Below, in pieces: positions 12,721-22,320 of a stretch of DNA of 37,500 bases. Where the stretch lies: contig CM022670.1 of assembly GCA_012295275.1 (NCBI GenBank), forward strand, positions 13,077,083 to 13,114,582, given 5' to 3'. The notes under the pieces were generated by a model. The model was given only the letters and a program-made list of their open reading frames with translations. It had not been told where the DNA came from and made no database searches. This DNA comes from Chrysomallon squamiferum. Its lineage: Eukaryota > Mollusca > Gastropoda > Neomphalida > Peltospiridae. Within the stretch, counting starts at the first letter, position 1. Each line of letters opens with the position of its first letter. Made by a program: the position numbers and the translations under genes.

Positions 12721-13945
12721 AGTAATCGTATCCTAACTAATAATAATAATAATAATTTAATTTGATTTTAAAATATAACAATTAAAAATCCGGGTGCACC
12801 ATAATTCTTCTCTCAGTAAAATTACCATCAGAAAGAAAGAACACACACCCACAAATGCACAGACACTCACTCACACACACACAATGGGAAAAAGTGAAAA
12901 ACGATTTACATATCTTATCTCTAATTTTTTGTTGTTGTTGTTTGTTTGTTGTTGTTGATTTTTGTGGGGGTTTTTATTTTTTATTTTTTTTTTTTTTTTT
13001 TTATTTTTTTTGTCTTCTTATGATGACGATAATGACAGTACATAAATTATTAAATGCAGATTATAAAAAAAAATTTACGAAAGAGGAGTTTTTCTTGGAA
13101 CCGCGTATATATTTCTCTATCACCGCTTGATTAACCAACTTACACGGTTGTTTGGTAATTCGCTGGCATGCACGTGCATATTATGTTTCTGCGCATGTAT
13201 AGCGAGAGCCCGCAGACGTTTGATATATATATTTTTAAAGAAACTCCCCACCTGTTGTTTATGGCAAAGCGCGAAATTAATATAACAACAACTGGGAATT
13301 TCGGTCGCTTCAAACAGTTTGTAGAATTTCCATTCATCTTCCAGAACTGATTACCAGAAGGGGCTCGGATGAATAACGTGGACTTTACATACAAGCTGAC
13401 ATACATACAGACAGTGGGAAAGACAGACAAAAACTGCTAGAAGTTCCATTGAACTGAACGGATAAAAAGCCTAAATATGTGTTTGTGTATTTCCAGGTGT
13501 CTGTTTTATTTGTACAATAATAAAGTATGACAAAAATGACAAAATGTTCATTTTACTATATTATTGTTGCTTTTGTGTTGTTACTGTAGTGGTTATTGTT
13601 GGTAGAAGAAGTAGTAGTATTGTTGTTATTGTTAATACTAGCAGTAGTAGTAGTAGTAGTAGTAGTAGTAATAGTATCATCGTCATCATTATCGTTATTA
13701 TCATTATCATTATAAAACAGAAACCTGGGATGTTTTCTACTATTACAAAACAAAACAAAACCATATATATATATATATAAGTTTACATACTAACACAAAC
13801 GTTTTTCTTGTTTATTTCTCTTCAGCTACCCGCTGATCAAAGACTTTTCTTTTCCTAAGTATAAAAATCCGAAATTCAACAATCAGTTTTGATCGTGTTG
13901 TTTTTTAATAAAAATATATTCACTGTTTCTAAAATATCAAAATTC

Positions 13946-13948
<3 letters not shown>
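12721..13948. other. mixed intergenic DNA, no gene seen
   Basis: The stretch has TTG/T-rich low complexity at about 12925-13010, a unique island at about 13090-13450, and degenerate TTG/TAG/ATC trinucleotide tracts at about 13555-13715 with an uninterrupted TAG array near 13641-13670. Open frames rich in serine, threonine or leucine across the last region are translations of the trinucleotide tracts. Confidence 0.6.
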
Positions 13949-13987
<39 letters not shown>

Positions 13988-14002
13988 TCACACACACAAC
14001 AA

Positions 14003-14033
<31 letters not shown>

Positions 14034-14035
14034 GA
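13948..14035. repeat. (AC)n and (TA)n microsatellites
   Basis: A CA/AC tract runs from about 13948 to 13984, followed after CAGACTCACACACAC by a TA tract at about 14010-14032. Confidence 0.9.
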
Positions 14036-14404
14036 TATTATCAATACAGTCCAAGCGAGACAACTCATGCTGCCTTATAAAATCTTATAACAGCATTTGC
14101 TTCTTTCTTCGTCTTTTTTATGGTAATTACCCAGTACTTCTGTTTTCAGATACAGCAGATAAGTCCAATTTTAACAGTATCAAATATATTTTGTTATATA
14201 CATCTTTTTCTTGTATCTATCTATCTATCTAACTATCTATCTGTCTGTCTGTCCATGTATCTACGTATCGATCTATTCATTCATTTATTCATATTTATTT
14301 TCCGCTATGTCTATTGAGAGCGGATTTTTCTCAGTGAAATAGTCTTTGCCCGATGCGCTTGGGATTGCAGGATCGAACATTAGAAGGCGCGTGTATTTTG
14401 GGGT

Positions 14405-14439
<35 letters not shown>

Positions 14440-14646
14440 TTATAGTTAGAACCAGAGCATCGTGACTGTAATATAAACCGAGTATTTTCAGTTCTCTTGA
14501 CTGATGAAATATGCATATAAACGAATATAACTGATAACTGATAACAGAATACTCTTGTACCAGTAGTGTATTTTGTTATTGTTATAATTATCATCCCCAT
14601 CATCATCATTTTCTGCATTATTATCTGCATTATCGCTATGATGATG

Positions 14647-14690
<44 letters not shown>

Positions 14691-14960
14691 CATCATCATC
14701 CTCCTCATTATTATTAATGTCAGAATTATCATTATGCTTGTTATTATTATCATTGTTGTTGTTGTTGTTGTCGTTATTATTATTATTAATAGCCTTGTTT
14801 TCGTTTTTTTTTTTCTATTTTTTCATAACTTTACTGCTTGTACACAATAACTATTTTATCCCAACCATTTTACCATCTATGTCCCTACATTTTTTTTAAA
14901 TTCGAAATGCAGACTGTGTGTTATTTTAATTCGAACATAATATTTTTATGCTGATTTCTC
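14036..14960. repeat. AT-rich DNA with CTAT, TTTA and TTA arrays
   Basis: Tetranucleotide arrays CTAT/CTGT (about 14214-14255) and TTTA (about 14404-14441) are followed by a TTA/ATC array (about 14640-14705) and TTG/TTA units (about 14740-14790). No gene is seen. A short island at 14320-14400 contains the 11-mer TGCAGGATCGA that recurs at 16984. Confidence 0.8.
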
Positions 14961-15400
14961 TGTTAATTCGATATACAGCTCTGCCATGACAGCTGTATTC
15001 TGTGGAAATTAGCTGTCAAAAATTAAGGTTTCGCTGGTAGAAACTAATTAAATTCTCAGCAAATGTCAACAAAATAAAGGTTTCCACTAACATGTGTTAC
15101 AGCGAACACAGAGGACGGCACTTGTACTGTTTCCATTCTTCAGTACAACGCTGAGCGTTGTGTCCACGGCTCAAGCGTTCATTTAACGTGTGAAGGATTG
15201 CGAGGTCTATCCTCCTGATACGCCCACTGGGATATCTCCAAATCCTGACAGTGCCCCGGCAATGTCTTTGTTGAAGACACTGGTATGGACGTTCTTGCAG
15301 ATACATGTGAAAGAAGCTTTGCTGATAACTGGATGAATGGTGCATTAAGAAACGTCAGCTCCTTTCATTTTCCAAAACCCCAAAATGCTAATAATTAAAA
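14960..15400. other. unique island with exon-like open frame on the minus strand
   Basis: The block 15090-15350 is more GC-rich and more complex than its flanks. On the minus strand it carries an 82-codon frame with five cysteines and a stretch of protein-like composition. The plus strand also has open stretches. I do not recognise a family and see no strong acceptor, so I do not call it a gene. A lone exon, a decayed exon or a conserved non-coding element are all possible. Confidence 0.25.
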
Positions 15401-16130
15401 GCAATAAAAGGGCTTATTCTATACTGGACAAAAATATTTGTTTTTGGTTTTATTTTATTTCTTTGTTATTATTATTATGGCTGTGTTATTGCTACTACTA
15501 CTACTACTACTACTACTACTAAGATCACTGCTACAAATATTATCACTACAGCTATTATTTTTTTATTATTATTATTGGTGTTATTATTGTAAACAAATAT
15601 TTATATGCATATTCACAGATATAATTAAAAGAACATAGACATCATTAGTAATAATTAATCACTTAAATACAAACTTCTGGTTAATTTTGGTAAAAAAACA
15701 CCCCAGAAAATACGAGATATAAATATGAATTAACTAGCGTGCGTAAATCATCTTAATCTCTATTAATCTCTCTATTTTAATAATTAATAAACACTAACAA
15801 TGTGTGCTTGTTCTCTTTGCTTCTCTATTTTGATCATATTAATGACATTGTCTGTCTTTTGCTTATATGTTAATCATATTTCATATTCGCAGTGTGATTT
15901 TTACATCAATTCAACTCCCTCTTCTGTTCTTCTTAATACCTATTACAAATACATGAATACATACACGGAATTCATACGTGCACACATGCATACATACCTA
16001 TTTATACACAGGTGTACATTTACCTACTCCAATGATAATAAATACACTGCATATAGACCCAACCACCTGCAGTAAACACAATTAATAACTTATTTAACTT
16101 TACCAGCAGATACACTTTGCACTCTTGTGC
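15400..16130. other. AT-rich intergenic DNA, no gene seen
   Basis: An ACT array at about 15491-15521 and TTA units near 15555-15580 are the only distinct structures. The 91-codon frame at 15800-16075 has no recognisable motif. Confidence 0.6.
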
Positions 16131-16560
16131 ATTAATCACAAACCCGAATATTACAAGCACGCATTTGTACGATATGTCCCTGTACTAATAATAAACCCTG
16201 TAAAAAAAACACAGCAAAAAAACAACAACAAGCATACAACCATATCCTAACAGCTTCGCCCATATCGCTCTGCATATTACAATTTAACAGCGCCGACGCT
16301 TTTTTAATAGACAAACTGAAATGAATCTTTCGTGTCCCGGGTCAAGAAACAAACTGACTTTGTGTCGTTGTCAATATACACTAACACTTTGACCGCGGTC
16401 ACGCGATATACTGGGTTTTTTTAATCTGCTCTCAGCACTGGATCGATTATTGCATTATTTAATCAACATTTTTACCAACCTATAGCCTCTCCCAGGGCGA
16501 ACTGTCACCCATCATTTGTTTAGGCCACTGTAATTTATTTTGATGTTATTCTTTTTACAG
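16131..16560. other. gene-free unique island with a GC-core palindrome
   Basis: This is unique sequence with scattered CpGs. It holds the perfect 12-base palindrome TGACCGCGGTCA (16390-16401), in which the half-site TGACC faces its complement GGTCA in everted orientation. No coding frame is recognisable. Confidence 0.35.
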
Positions 16561-16598
16561 GCATGGTGTTAGATGTGTGTTTATTTGTGCCTTTATAT

Positions 16599-16599
<1 letters not shown>

Positions 16600-16681
<82 letters not shown>

Positions 16682-16760
16682 TAGTTTTAGTTAGTTAGTT
16701 TAGTTTAGTTTAGTTATTTCTATATTTATTTATTTATTTATTTATTTATTTATTTTATTT
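16600..16760. repeat. (TTAG)20 array and degenerate TTTA tail
   Basis: An uninterrupted TTAG tetranucleotide array occupies about 16600-16680. It is followed by TTTAG variants and then TTTA units to about 16760. It resembles neither the TTAGGG nor the TTAGG telomere repeat closely enough to be telomeric. Confidence 0.95.
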
Positions 16761-16879
16761 ATTTTGTATTTTTATATTTACTGTTATTATTTATTTATTA
16801 GCACTACTAGCAGATACCGATGAAATTAAATATTTACACTGGATGTAAATTTAGTTTGTATTTTAGCAGGATAATTGTA

Positions 16880-17790
16880 CGTAGTTATAGCCTAAACTAA
16901 CGTATATTATGCATTCCTAACAAACAAATAAATAAATGAAAAGACAAGCACAAAGACACATATCTAAAACATGATGGACTGACTGCAGGATCGATCCTCC
17001 GCATCTGTTTCCTGTCTCAGCCCTGGCCTGCTTCATCAGATGAGTGTGGAACCAGTCAAACAATAGTAAGAAGTAGTCCGTTTCCTTTCGTTTGTCAGCA
17101 CTGTCGTTGACCAAAGAATTTAAAAGACGTGACGAGTAGGTCGATAAGTAAAACATTTGCTTCTTTCTCCCGTCTTCCTCGCATGAAAAACATGGCACAA
17201 ATTGGTTTGGCCTTAATAACTTCACACCGCCTGTTCCGTTTAGCAAACTGGATTATGTATTCAAGTTACGCACAAAGTATGAAGAACGATAACCAATAAT
17301 AAAACGATTGTTGTCAGTCTGTGAAGCAAATAAACCTTTTGTGCCCTCTTTGTTGCCAGTACTTTATGACTGCAAAAAAAAAAAAAAAAAGTCTGATTTA
17401 CATGAGTGGTCACCCTTTTAACAGCGCCACCCCCACCACACTCCTGTGCAGACTAATATGGTAGCTATGGTTACATAAGTCGTGTCGATTAGAGTAAGAA
17501 AGCGTACTAACATTTACTGTTTCTTACTTCCCCAGCACACTCGATATGTTGCTGCTGAGATGACGAATAGCGAATTATTACGTTCTAAAACACCGGATTA
17601 TCGTTTTGGGGATATAAGCCGGATTAGATGTGTGTGGTTTTGATGGATTATCCAACTGGCGGAATTAGCATTCTATTATTATAGAGCACGAACAAGTTTT
17701 CCTAGCTCGGGAGAAATCAGTTCATTAAATGAAAAACGCCTCTCGAGGTAATGGAGTTAAACACGGAACAGAGTCATAAAATATGTTTTT
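16880..17790. other. gene-free unique island upstream of the ankyrin gene
   Basis: About 900 bases are largely free of simple repeats (one poly-A run near 17373-17390) and CpG-containing. A 109-codon frame on the minus strand (16917-17246) has no recognisable motif. The position just upstream of the ankyrin gene makes this the most likely place for its promoter, but I see no TATA box or initiator that I would name. Confidence 0.4.
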
Positions 17791-17857
17791 TTTTATATAA
17801 TTCTACAGCCGTAGCAGTTAATAATAAGGTGCATTTTATGATTTTTACTGCTAGCGC

Positions 17858-18148
17858 TTGCTGACTAACGTTGTTGTTATTGCCTTATTATACATTCGGC
17901 GCCCTTCCGAGAAAGAGAGAGTTCGTTTTAAAAAAGCATCAACGTTAAGTGAAAATAACTTGCGAATTCATTTCCCTTTGAAAAAAAATGTATTTCACGA
18001 AAACCCACAAAGCAGAGTGAAAAAAAAAGCTGAGTTCTGTATATTTGTTAACAGAAAACATTTCGAATTCAGACAGAGTAAAAATTTTCGAAGAAAATGT
18101 TTTGGAATTCTTAAGACCAGAAACATTGAGGGAAAAACGTCAGTGTAA
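17858..18148 (+). other. upstream open reading frame in the probable leader of the ankyrin gene
   Basis: This 96-codon frame ends 93 bases before the ankyrin start codon. It is lysine- and arginine-rich, lacks any recognisable domain and uses AT-rich codons unlike the ankyrin gene. If the transcript begins upstream of it, it would act as an upstream ORF. Expression as a protein is not supported. Confidence 0.2.
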
Positions 18149-18245
18149 AAATTTCGTGCCTCGTTGGATAAAACACCGTAAAAAAATCAAGAAACGGAGA
18201 TCGCCTTGTGAATTTCACGATTTAACATTTTTTTTCGTGAAATGA
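18045..18245 (+). other. upstream ORF overlapping the ankyrin start codon (ATGA)
   Basis: A 66-codon frame ends in TGA at 18243-18245, overlapping the ATG of the ankyrin gene (18242-18244) in an ATGA arrangement. The encoded peptide is basic (a lysine/arginine cluster near residues 44-52) with no recognisable domain. If it is in the mRNA it would affect initiation at the main start, either by repression or by permitting re-initiation. Confidence 0.3.
18212..18243 (+). promoter_or_regulatory. inverted repeat overlapping the ankyrin start codon
   Basis: ATTTCACGA (18212-18220) and TCGTGAAAT (18235-18243) are perfect 9-base inverted copies separated by 14 bases that include a run of T. In RNA this would form a stem whose 3' strand contains the first two bases of the AUG. 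The left arm also occurs as a direct copy at 17992-18000. The structure is seen in sequence. A regulatory effect is inference. Confidence 0.35.
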
Positions 18246-19396
18246 ATCTCCCACCACCTTCTACGAAACGGCTCATCAAAACCGCGCTGCACCAGGCCAT
18301 TCTGGACTGTCGTCTTCACCAGGTGAGACTTCTAGTGTTGAAACATGGCGTCAACATCGACAGTCGCGACATCAACGGACGGACGCCTCTCATGCTGTCG
18401 TGCATGATAGCAAACTCTGAGTACGCTTACAAGATGGCGAAGATCCTCCTGAAATCCGGAGCTCTGCTAAACGTGAAGGACAACATGCAGAGAACTGCCC
18501 TCAGTTACGCGTGCATGAACGGACGAGAAGGAATAGTCGGAAGGATTTTAAAAGAAGACGTCCTCGACATCAACGAACCAGACACCGACGGCAACACGCC
18601 GCTGCATCACAGCACGTTGAGCGGCAACCCGAGAATAGTGGAAATGCTAGTGGAGGCTTTCAAGAAATTTGGCCTGAACGCCGACAGGAGGAACAACCTC
18701 GGCTACACGGCCCTGCTTCTCGCGTGTAAATACGGCCACTACGTGTCGGCGCACATCCTCCTCACGAGGATCCACGCCTCCCCGACCCTGAGGGACGGGG
18801 AGATGTACCTGAACGCCGCGGACTGGACTCGCAGGAGTCACGACGTCAGGATGACGTTACAGAACACGATCCGACGGTCGCTGACCTTCGAAAGAGAGCC
18901 CACTCAGCACACGCTGTCGTTTTCCAGGGAGTCGTCCATGTACCAGCAGTCGTTCACTCCAGTCTGCAACCACGCCAAGTCGCAGAAGAACCCTCTCCGC
19001 TGCACCATCGGCTCGGTGCTGAAGCTTCCCGCGCTGTTCGACCTGCCAGTCAGCGACAGCGACAGAAGCGAGGTGTTCATCGACGGGCTGGAAGCCAGGC
19101 AGGTGCTGCTGAACGAGATCACGGACACGGAGTCCAAGCAGAGGCCTTTCTCGACGAAAACCACCAACACGAGGTGGGCGCATCCGTCCACCGCTAAACT
19201 GATGTCGCTGGGGAGGCGAAGCAAAACCTCCGTGATTCCTGACATGGTGACGTTGTTTAGAATATACTCAGAACAGTACCAGCCGGACTGGAAAAAATAC
19301 CAGAGAAATGAGAGAAGAGTCGCTCTTGTGTCGTCAGTCGACACGACGTCCGGAATCAGCGGTGAACTTCCGCCTTTGGACGCGCATGCGCCGTGA
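18242..19396 (+). CDS. ankyrin-repeat protein, ANKRD34/ANKRD63-like, intronless
   Basis: This 384-residue protein is encoded in one uninterrupted exon. An in-frame stop at 18209-18211 and no intervening ATG support the chosen start. About five ankyrin repeats cover residues 12-185: 12-43, 46-79 (NGRTPLMLSC), 83-114 (RTALSYACMNG), 117-150 (DGNTPLHHSTLSGN) and 154-185 (GYTALLLACKYGH). The remaining 200 residues are mostly polar and probably disordered, with a conserved-looking tail near 311-346 (RRSKTSVIPDM, then an aromatic stretch). There is no signal peptide or membrane segment. Ankyrin arrays bind other proteins, so an intracellular adaptor role is likely, and no catalytic residues are seen. 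The extended fourth repeat followed by GLNADRRNNLGYTAL and the arginine/serine-rich tail remind me most of vertebrate ANKRD63 and ANKRD34 proteins, which are also intronless. Orthology is not established. The exon is strongly GC-rich (lines at 18661 and 18781 count 57% and 67% GC) in an AT-rich setting. Confidence 0.88.
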   Translation: MNLPPPSTKRLIKTALHQAILDCRLHQVRLLVLKHGVNIDSRDINGRTPLMLSCMIANSEYAYKMAKILLKSGALLNVKDNMQRTALSYACMNGREGIVGRILKEDVLDINEPDTDGNTPLHHSTLSGNPRIVEMLVEAFKKFGLNADRRNNLGYTALLLACKYGHYVSAHILLTRIHASPTLRDGEMYLNAADWTRRSHDVRMTLQNTIRRSLTFEREPTQHTLSFSRESSMYQQSFTPVCNHAKSQKNPLRCTIGSVLKLPALFDLPVSDSDRSEVFIDGLEARQVLLNEITDTESKQRPFSTKTTNTRWAHPSTAKLMSLGRRSKTSVIPDMVTLFRIYSEQYQPDWKKYQRNERRVALVSSVDTTSGISGELPPLDAHAP

Positions 19397-19816
19397 ACAC
19401 AACGTTGCGATCTCTTTCACTTTCTTTTTCTTTTACTGAATCTTCTTCTTCTTCTTCGATTTTTTTTTTTTTTTTTTTTTTTGTAATTGTTTTGCTTCTT
19501 CTTCTTAGTATTATTATTATTCTCTTTTATATTTTTCAACTTATTCTCTCTCCAGGTTTCTTTTTATTCTTCTTTTTCATTCTCAGTACTCTAATCTTTG
19601 CTGACTGTATTTTTAAGGTTTTGATAAACAAAAATGATCATATATGTGTTCGATTTGTATGTTTATATTTTATTTATTAATAACTTTAAAATGTGATATG
19701 TTGACAATATTTATATGTGGATGTTGCAATATACATCATTTATGTCGGATTTTAAAAATACTTAAATTAACTTTTTTTCTTTTAAATGCTCAGCTGTAAC
19801 AATACTAAACATTTTA

Positions 19817-19822
19817 AATAAA
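19817..19822 (+). terminator. candidate polyadenylation signal of the ankyrin gene
   Basis: AATAAA lies 421 bases after the ankyrin stop codon, followed by AGTG and T-rich sequence. It is the first perfect hexamer downstream that is not part of a microsatellite. The intervening 3' region contains a TTC/poly-T tract at about 19440-19482. Confidence 0.4.
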
Positions 19823-19879
19823 GTGTTGAAGTAAATCCTTAATTTTATTTCTTGCTAAAAATAATGTGCTTTCTTGTCT

Positions 19880-20095
19880 ACGTCTTACTGATTTTATTTT
19901 GTTATTAATTGGTTACTACATATATCCATACATTTTATTATTACAACTACTTCTATTGTTAATGCTTCTACTGCATCAACCACTGTTACTACTACACTGT
20001 ACTACTACTACTGATACTACTACTGCTACTACAACTAAAACTACTTCTACTTCTATTTTTATTGTTATTATCACCTTCATCATGTCATCATCATC

Positions 20096-20176
<81 letters not shown>

Positions 20177-20919
20177 TTCGTATACATCGTCATAATCATT
20201 ATCAAAATCATCATTATTGTTAGTATTAGTAATATATTTTTAATTCCAACTTTTTTTTTCCGTTTTTTTTTTTTATATATATATATATATGAAGGTATAT
20301 GTTAATGCAGGTATAACCTATTTGTGACTGGTACTTCGTTGTACAGAAATCATCCCGCCACTGAATTAATTTCATGTATATTCAAATGAAGATATGGCGC
20401 CTTAATTTTTAAACACGTAAATCTCTTTAGTCTCATGTATTACGCCCTGCATTATGTAAATATTAAGTTACCGATTTATATGAGAATATTTAAGTTATGG
20501 ACCAACGTGGAAATTAAATTCTTTGTACCGCTGAAATGCAGTCCAAGGTTGTATAATACTCTAGGTTGTAAATTAGATTTTTTATTGTTATTTTGCAAAC
20601 AGGTGTTGTTCAATTAAATGATTTATTTTTCTACTGATAAATCTGTCGGGGTTTTAATTTTATTATTTATTATTTTTTTTTTTTTTTTTTTTCGTTATAT
20701 AATTTATAATATAAAATAAGAAGAAGAAGAAGAAAGAAAGAAAGAAAGAAAAAGAAAGATGTCTAGAGATAGAAAAATAAATAATTTAACTACTCTAGCT
20801 ATTATCATTATTATCAACAACATCGATATCATCATCAGCAGCATCATCTTCATTATCATCATCATTATTATTAGTAGTAGTAGTAGTAGTAATTTTATTT
20901 GTATGTCCGTCTCTTTCTC

Positions 20920-20930
<11 letters not shown>
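19880..20930. repeat. AT-rich DNA with trinucleotide arrays
   Basis: Degenerate ACT/TTC units (about 19935-20060) pass into ATC and then an uninterrupted TTA array (about 20113-20176). There are a short TA tract near 20274-20290, poly-T near 20672-20692, GAA/GAAA units near 20718-20758 and ATC/TAG units near 20800-20890. A plain AT-rich stretch at 20300-20640 holds no recognisable gene. Confidence 0.8.

Positions 20931-21012
<82 letters not shown>
20927..21012. repeat. (CT)43 microsatellite
   Basis: An uninterrupted CT tract is preceded by interrupted CT units from 20911 and followed by GTGTGTGTATGTATGTGTG. Confidence 0.95.
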
Positions 21013-21014
<2 letters not shown>

Positions 21015-21029
21015 GTGTGTGTGTATGTA

Positions 21030-21792
21030 TGTGTGTGCTTTGAATAAGATATTTTTATATTGTTTTTTGTGTTTGTGTGTGTATGTGTATGTGTTTTTAA
21101 ACATCTGTAAACTTAGACTGATAATATAAACGTTGACTTTAACGATCAGTGGAATTTCTAAGGATCTTCCGAAAATAAACTGACTGTAAAACAAAGAAAG
21201 AAAGAGCAGAAGAAGAAAAAAAGAAAGAAAGAAAAGAAAAAAACTAAAAGCAACGAAGAAAAAAATGGGATAAAATATAAATAAACAAAAGGTCGAAAGG
21301 ATAATGGAGATACGGGTACGATTTCTTAACAATAAACAGTTTCTTATTTATTTCTGTCACGCCTCATTCACAACACTGGCGTTGCCTTTGTTCACTGAAC
21401 TATGAAAGTATTGATTTGTTACCGATACTCAAAGGTGAATTCATGTTCGCTTGTCTGATGCCAATTAACACTTGACATTAGCAATAACTCACTGTTACGC
21501 AGCGAAAACAACAATAAAGGGATAAGGAGATTAAAGTGAGTGCATACCAGTGGTAAATAACAGTCTTAGTGTGTTTCACAAACTTCATTGTCTTTGTTTT
21601 ATTTCTTGTTTTCTGATCAGGCTTTAGTGCTGATAATAACAATGGCATAAAGTTCGTGAATTCAAGATTTCAGTTATCCGTTTCCTTTTGTTGTTGTTTT
21701 TTTTTTTTTCTGTTGTGTACGCGCATGGATCTGAATGAGTGTTACCATTTTGTTAAAATGAAAAATATAAAAATGAATGAAAAAAAAAAAAA

Positions 21793-21827
<35 letters not shown>

Positions 21828-22320
21828 AATAAAATGAAATGAAAACAAAATAAATAAAATAAAATAAAAGAAAATAAAATATTCAAAAGGTAGTAATAGA
21901 AATTCAAATGTGGAAATTTTGAAATGATTTATTCGGTTTTACTCGTTTACGTTTGTATTAACAGTCAGTAAATCATTTCAAAAGCAGCTGTTAAACTATA
22001 CGATTTGTTCTGTTATTATTAATAGTAGTAATAGTGGTTGTTGTAGTGACAGTACTAATAGTGGGCTTAGCAGCAGTAACAGCTGTAGTAATAGCAGTAA
22101 TGGTAGTTGTAGCAGCAGTGGTGATAGTAGTACTGGCAGCGGCAGCAGTGGTAATATATTGACTTTACGAAGTTCAGTTTTGTTTTTTTGTATTATTTAT
22201 TTGTTTACTTATTTTCTTTAATTTGTACACATTTGTGTTTATGGGTGAGAGAGAGAGAGAGAGGGGGAGAGAGTTTTATATATCCCCGACATTCTCTCAT
22301 TTTGCTTAAATTTTATTTTA
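21030..22320. other. intergenic DNA: unique island and AAAT/AGY repeats
   Basis: A unique island at about 21340-21680 is followed by AAAT and AAAAT arrays (about 21790-21880). A degenerate AGT/AGC trinucleotide tract at about 22020-22155 leaves a serine-rich frame and a valine/alanine-rich frame both open. A GA-rich tract lies near 22247-22273. No gene is seen. Confidence 0.6.

Noticed and set aside
14366-14376. tRNA-like B-box (GTTCGATCC on the minus strand), with the 11-mer TGCAGGATCGA shared with 16984-16994
   Set aside because: No matching A-box at the right distance (a TTTA microsatellite lies there), no poly-A tail or target-site duplication, and similarity between the two loci does not extend beyond the 11-mer.
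16600-16680. (TTAG)n as a telomere-like array
   Set aside because: Metazoan telomeres are TTAGGG and arthropod ones TTAGG. A pure TTAG tetranucleotide that grades into TTTA is an ordinary microsatellite.
16917-17246. 109-codon minus-strand frame with several cysteines
   Set aside because: No family resemblance. The C-terminus is made of CA/AAAT-like low complexity. Considered non-coding.
18904-19344. 146-codon minus-strand frame (and others) inside the ankyrin gene
   Set aside because: It is antisense to a well-supported GC-rich coding exon. GC-rich codons leave the antisense strand open.
22020-22180. Serine-rich and valine/alanine-rich open frames
   Set aside because: A degenerate AGT/AGC trinucleotide tract keeps at least two frames open at once. 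No start codon in a sensible context and no splice sites.
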